A stretch of DNA of 11,793 nt from the NCBI GenBank assembly GCA_024195585.1, contig SWBL01000676.1, positions 1 to 11,793 of the forward strand. Reading direction: 5' to 3'. The stretch's first letter is position 1; each line of letters begins with the position of its first letter. The translations under genes were made by a program, and so were the position numbers. The stretch is from Aureobasidium sp. EXF-3400 (Eukaryota; Ascomycota; Dothideomycetes; Dothideales; Saccotheciaceae). Shown here piece after piece: positions 8,520 to 11,793 of this stretch. The notes below the pieces were generated by a model that saw only the letters and a program-made list of their open reading frames with translations, did no database searches and had not been told where the DNA came from.

Positions 8520-8832
8520 GGAGCGTCATACGTTGCCTTTATTTGCTTTCTGCACCACAAGGTCGCCGAGCACAATTGCAAAAATGCTTGTATAATCCAA
8601 TGACCAAGTAACAAAGCCAGAATGACCGCTGTGTGAGGGCCTAGTCTTACATACAGGTGTGATGTTAATCATTCTTGCGAGCAATCAGAATAGATGCAGA
8701 GATTTCATGGTACAGCGTCACAATACAAGCGATTCTGTATGAATGCCTCGTAGGATGTAATCATAACCTCTATCTATCTTTACAAGGACGGCGTCTGAGC
8801 TGAAGGCAAAGTCTCGCGTCGACTTGAGTGTT
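8520..8832. other. Convergent intergenic region (313 bp)
   Basis: This holds the 3' flanks of the APH-like gene (+) and the dehydrogenase (-). I see no further gene, repeat or recognisable poly(A) signal in it. Confidence 0.6.
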
Positions 8833-9822
8833 TCAGGCTTGTTTGATCGCGGAAGGATCAGTCCAAAGTCGACCGGAAACATTGCCAGCAGCCAATCTAT
8901 CCAGGCCGTCGCTAACGTCGTCGAACGAAATCTCCTCGGTGACAGGGACGATCTCTCCGGCCTCAATGTGCTTCAAGATCCTTTGATATTCCTGGAGGCT
9001 CGCACCCATGGCTCCCCTGAGGTGGATTGATTTCATAGTTAAGAGGAAAGTAGGCAAAGTTGCTTCGTTGACTCCAAGACCGATCAGAACCACCACTCCG
9101 CCGACTTTGACACGCTTGATGGCTAGCGCAGTAGTCTTGCCGACACCTGCAAAATCGACAATGGCGTCAAAGAAGCTGTCTTCCACTTCATCCAAGCTTT
9201 GGTAACAAGCAATGGCACCAGACTTCTTGGCAGCCTCGAATCGCTTCGTGTCAATGTCGAACCCGTAGACCTTGGCGCCTTGTAGTGAAGCAGATACGAC
9301 GCCATTGAGACCGAGACCTCCCAGTCCGACAATGGCTATACTTTTTCCTGGTCCGGCTTCGGCCTCGGTGACTACGGCGTGATATGCAGTGCTGACTGCA
9401 TCAGTAGCAACGGCCGCGAGATGGAGTGGGACGTTTTCAGGGACGCGAACCACATGACGAATATGTGCGATAACATATTCCGCAAGGCCTCCATCGCATC
9501 CGAGGCCAACGGCGGTCTCCCAATAGTTCACTCCTGTTGGGAAGCCAATCTGGGCTACTGACACCCTGTCTCCGGGCTTGAACGAAGTTACTCCTGGGCC
9601 CACGCTGCTGATGATTCCTGCTACCTCATGACCCAATGTGAGAGGAGGACGGACAGCGAACGGTCCGGATTCTTCCACGCCCCCGTGCAAGATGTGCAGG
9701 TCCGAATGACAAAGACCAGCGGCCTTTACAGCGATGAGAACTTGGTCAGCAGCAGGTTGGGGAATAGGAAGCGTTCTCCGTTGGACGACTCCCTCGCCTT
9801 TCTCAAAGCGATAGGCTTGCAT
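8833..9822 (-). CDS. Zinc-type medium-chain alcohol dehydrogenase without the structural-zinc lobe
   Basis: This is an NAD(P)-dependent oxidoreductase of the medium-chain dehydrogenase/reductase superfamily, 329 residues, intronless. The N-terminal GroES-like domain carries catalytic-zinc ligands C38 (GLCHSD), H65 with E66 (GHEVAG) and probably D141 as third ligand. GDRV sits at 84-87. The lobe that normally binds a second, structural zinc through four closely spaced cysteines is absent: residues 88-125 contain only C109. The Rossmann fold starts at GLGGLG (166-171), and the acidic residue in GFDID (187-191) at the end of the second strand favours NAD over NADP. The start has a good context (CACC-ATG), and a TATAAAT lies about 92 bp upstream. 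It may resemble the hydroxyacyl-CoA or secondary-alcohol dehydrogenase branch that also lacks this lobe, but the substrate cannot be read from sequence. It is divergent from the mutase gene. Confidence 0.92.
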   Translation of the reverse strand: MQAYRFEKGEGVVQRRTLPIPQPAADQVLIAVKAAGLCHSDLHILHGGVEESGPFAVRPPLTLGHEVAGIISSVGPGVTSFKPGDRVSVAQIGFPTGVNYWETAVGLGCDGGLAEYVIAHIRHVVRVPENVPLHLAAVATDAVSTAYHAVVTEAEAGPGKSIAIVGLGGLGLNGVVSASLQGAKVYGFDIDTKRFEAAKKSGAIACYQSLDEVEDSFFDAIVDFAGVGKTTALAIKRVKVGGVVVLIGLGVNEATLPTFLLTMKSIHLRGAMGASLQEYQRILKHIEAGEIVPVTEEISFDDVSDGLDRLAAGNVSGRLWTDPSAIKQA

Positions 9823-9913
9823 GGTGAAGTGTAAGAAGCACTGACTCTGTGGGAAGTAACGATAGGGGATGTATGGTAAGGACTCTGCTGAGAGAAAACT
9901 TGGGAGAAGTATG

Positions 9914-9920
9914 ATTTATA
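9914..9920 (-). promoter_or_regulatory. TATA box of the dehydrogenase gene
   Basis: TATAAAT on the minus strand lies about 92 bp before the dehydrogenase ATG at 9822, a typical spacing for a fungal TATA box with a short leader. Confidence 0.5.
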
Positions 9921-10145
9921 CCTCGAATAGCTTTGTTGTGTGCTGATCTCACTTTGACTATCGTGAACAGGTCACGTTTGCGACCGAGGTCGTTCGCAAT
10001 GTGGCGTTTCCCCGCTGGCAGTCTCGCATGCCGGAGCATAGAGTTCTCAGATCAAGGCGTGATTCGTCCAGCGGTTTCATTGCAGATTCGACTCTTGGCG
10101 TCGTGTTGCAAATGCATCTGCAGAAGCCAGATATATATCATGCAT

Positions 10146-10158
10146 GTGGGGGCTGGGG
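10146..10158 (+). promoter_or_regulatory. Two adjacent CreA-type sites (SYGGGG)
   Basis: GTGGGG at 10146-10151 and CTGGGG at 10153-10158 are two consensus carbon-catabolite-repressor motifs in the same orientation, one base apart. They sit next to an ATATATAT element in the shared dehydrogenase/mutase promoter. Closely spaced pairs are the usual form of functional CreA sites, and alcohol-metabolism genes are classic targets, so control of the dehydrogenase is the likelier role. Confidence 0.4.
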
Positions 10159-10213
10159 TTGGTTCATAGAAAAGAAGGTGGTGGTTGGTCAGGGTGCTCA
10201 TGTCAGCAAGACA

Positions 10214-10229
10214 AGCTTATCAGCTTATC
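10214..10229 (-). promoter_or_regulatory. Tandem GATA-factor sites
   Basis: The eight-base unit AGCTTATC occurs twice head to tail. On the minus strand this gives GATAAG, two bases, GATAAG. Fungal GATA factors (AreA/NIT2, SreA, white-collar type) bind HGATAR, and pairs of sites bind far better than single ones. Which factor, and which of the two flanking genes it serves, cannot be told. Confidence 0.4.
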
Positions 10230-10395
10230 GGGCTGCGCGTCAACAAAAAAACAGCGGGCCGAAGAGTGAAGTCAGATGGTCCAAGCTTGTCCGATGGTTG
10301 AAGGCCGAAAAAGGCCCCTCAGCAGTTCATGAGACATCACCTGTACCTGCCCTTAGCCTGTCACTCCACTTGCACCTTCCTCATACCGCTCAATT

Positions 10396-10519
10396 GTAAG
10401 TTGTTTGCACTTTCCTCCCTTCTGCATTCCTTCACGTCCCCTTCCACTCCACCGCTCGCATCGTCTTCCGTCCTTCGCCATCCGGCAGCCCCCGCAAACA
10501 TCCGCTAACAGCTCGCCAG
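10396..10519 (+). other. Probable 5'-UTR intron of the phosphoglycerate mutase gene (124 bp)
   Basis: A perfect donor GTAAGT at 10396, a branch site CTAAC at 10505-10509 and a CAG acceptor ending at 10519 enclose a pyrimidine-rich stretch. Twelve bases later comes the mutase ATG. A second possible acceptor (ACAG at 10511) is too close to the branch site. Leader introns are common in highly expressed fungal glycolytic genes. In the spliced leader, the frame of the mutase ATG meets an upstream TAG (about 10354) without another ATG, so splicing does not extend the protein. Confidence 0.65.
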
Positions 10520-10531
10520 CATCTCATCAAC

Positions 10532-11793
10532 ATGGCAAAGGTCGCACAAAAGGCAGTCCTCATCTGCATTGACGGATGGGGTGTCGCTGGCGAGCACTCG
10601 CCCGACAAGGGCAACGCCATCCTCAACGCCGACACTCCCTGGATGGACGAGTTCGCCAAGCAGGGCAGCAAGATTACTCAGGGCTACACCGAGCTCGAGG
10701 CCTCGTCGCTCGCCGTCGGTCTCCCCGATGGCCTCATGGGCAACTCTGAGGTCGGTCACTTGAACATCGGCGCCGGCAGAGTTGTCTGGCAGGACGTTGT
10801 CCGCATCGACCAGACCATCAAGAAGGGCGAACTCAACAAGGTCGACAACATCATCAAGAGCTTCACCCGCGCAAAGGAGGGCAACGGCCGCCTGCACCTG
10901 CTCGGTCTCGTCTCTGATGGCGGTGTTCACTCGCACATCAACCACCTCCTCAGACTGCTCGAGGTCGCCAAGGAGGTCGGCGTGCCCGAGGTCTACATCC
11001 ACTTCTTCGGCGACGGCCGTGACACCGACCCCAAGTCTGGCGCTGGCCACATGCAGACCGTCCTCGACCACACCAAAAAGCTCGGCCTCGGCAAGATCGC
11101 CACTGTTGTCGGTCGTTACTACGCCATGGACCGTGACAAGCGCTGGGACCGCGTCGAGCAGGCCATGAACGGCATTGTCAAGGGCGAGGGCGAGGAGTCG
11201 TCCGACCCCGTCAAGACCATCAAGGCCCGCTACGAGCAGGACGAGACCGACGAGTTCCTCAAGCCCATCATTGTCAACGGCAAGGACGGCAGAGTCCAGG
11301 GTACGTCCACTCTTCCTCCCTCTCATTCACCTTGACTAACCCGACGCGCTAGACAACGACACGCTCTTCTTCTTCAACTACCGCAGCGACCGTGTCCGCG
11401 AGATCACCCAGCTCATCGGCGACCAGGACCGCAGCCCCAAGCCCGACTTCCCCTACCCCTCCAACACGCACGTCACCACCATGACCCGCTACAAGACCGA
11501 CTACACCTTCCCCCTCGCCTTCGCTCCCCAGACCATGGACAACGTTCTCGCCGAGTGGCTCTCCAAGCAGAAGGTCCACCAGTGCCACGTTGCCGAGACC
11601 GAAAAGTACGCCCACGTCACCTTCTTCTTCAACGGCGGTGTCGAGGTTCAGTTCGACAACGAGCACAGAGACATGGTCCCCTCGCCCCGCGTCCCCACCT
11701 ACGACAAGGAGCCCAAGATGAGCGCCATGGCCGTCGCCGACAAGCTCTGCGAGCGCATCAAGGAGGGCAAGTTCGAGTTCCTCATGAACAACT
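10532..11793 (+). CDS. gpmI: 2,3-bisphosphoglycerate-independent phosphoglycerate mutase (iPGM), 3' end beyond the window
   Basis: This cytosolic glycolytic enzyme interconverts 3- and 2-phosphoglycerate with two Mn/metal ions and a phosphoserine intermediate. Exons 10532-11300 and 11353 to the right edge join in phase 1 and give the first 403 residues of a family of about 520. Seen are the metal aspartate D14 (CIDGWG), the catalytic serine S72 in GNSEVGHLNIGAGR (70-83), SDGGVHSH (128-135), GDGRDTDP (160-167), GRYYAMDRD (194-202), NYRSDR (265-270) and AETEKYAHVTFF (337-348, K341). The second cluster of metal ligands (DMVGH and DH segments) lies past the edge. Codons end almost always in C or G, unlike the neighbouring genes, as expected for a strongly expressed housekeeping gene. 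This type of mutase, rather than the cofactor-dependent one, is usual in filamentous ascomycetes. The start context (TCAAC-ATGGC) is good. Confidence 0.97.
11301..11352 (+). other. Intron of the phosphoglycerate mutase gene (52 bp, phase 1)
   Basis: The donor is GTACGT at 11301, the branch site CTAAC at 11335-11339 (within TGACTAACC) and the acceptor CTAG ends at 11352. Splicing joins GRVQ to DNDTLFFFNYRSDR, the conserved iPGM sequence. Unspliced reading ends at a TGA near 11333. Confidence 0.95.

Larger units (their letters stand above)
9823..10531. other. Divergent promoter region between dehydrogenase and mutase
   Basis: These 709 bp carry control signals for both genes: a TATA box for the dehydrogenase (9914-9920), an ATATATAT stretch (10131-10138), two adjacent SYGGGG motifs (10146-10158), tandem GATA elements (10214-10229), a short A-run (10244-10251) and a long pyrimidine-rich stretch from about 10330 to the mutase ATG. 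The open frame at 10001-10399 has no homology I recognise and is not called. Confidence 0.6.

Noticed and set aside
10505..11326. Long minus-strand ORF of 273 codons across the mutase exon
   Set aside because: It is antisense to an unmistakable iPGM coding exon, starts inside the iPGM intron, and its Val/Leu/Ala/Gly/Asp-rich product is the usual mirror image of a GC-ending codon bias.
2218..11793. The five genes as a biosynthetic or catabolic gene cluster
   Set aside because: Strands alternate, gene functions are unrelated housekeeping or scavenging roles, and no pathway-defining enzyme or local transcription factor is present.

Overview
The window reads as nuclear DNA of a filamentous ascomycete (Pezizomycotina). 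Four of the five genes are interrupted by short introns (52 to 70 bp) with GTAAGT, GTGAGT or GTACGT donors, CTAAC or CTGAT branch sites and TAG or CAG acceptors. The glycolytic mutase is the cofactor-independent type used by moulds, whereas budding yeasts use the cofactor-dependent type. I cannot name the species.

Layout: 1-2217 holds no gene I can support and ends in the promoter of a 573-residue MFS sugar transporter (2218-4000, +). Convergent with it, only 150 bp away, is a secreted purple acid phosphatase (5983-4151, -), which has an extra cysteine-bearing C-terminal region beyond the catalytic domain. A 1.2 kb divergent intergenic region (5984-7165) carries two opposed, doubtful ORFs, a G-quadruplex motif and a CACGTG box. 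It leads to a 427-residue aminoglycoside-phosphotransferase/choline-kinase-like protein (7166-8519, +) whose catalytic HGD motif reads LGD. Convergent with that is an intronless zinc-type medium-chain dehydrogenase (9822-8833, -) lacking the structural-zinc cysteines. A 709 bp divergent promoter region separates it from 2,3-bisphosphoglycerate-independent phosphoglycerate mutase (10532 to the right edge, +, 3' part missing). The mutase leader very probably contains a 5'-UTR intron.

The genes alternate in strand as convergent and divergent pairs and do not look like a metabolic gene cluster. There is no polyketide synthase, peptide synthetase, P450 or pathway transcription factor. Shared themes are carbon use (sugar uptake, glycolysis, an oxidoreductase) and phosphate scavenging. 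Candidate control motifs fit those themes: CACGTG boxes at the phosphatase, and SYGGRG (CreA-type) and GATA motifs near the carbon genes. They are short motifs and remain predictions.

I found no RNA gene, transposon, CRISPR array or clearly new multi-gene system. The items most worth checking are the phosphatase C-terminal extension, the altered catalytic motif of the kinase-like protein, the leader intron of the mutase, and the regulatory motif groups.
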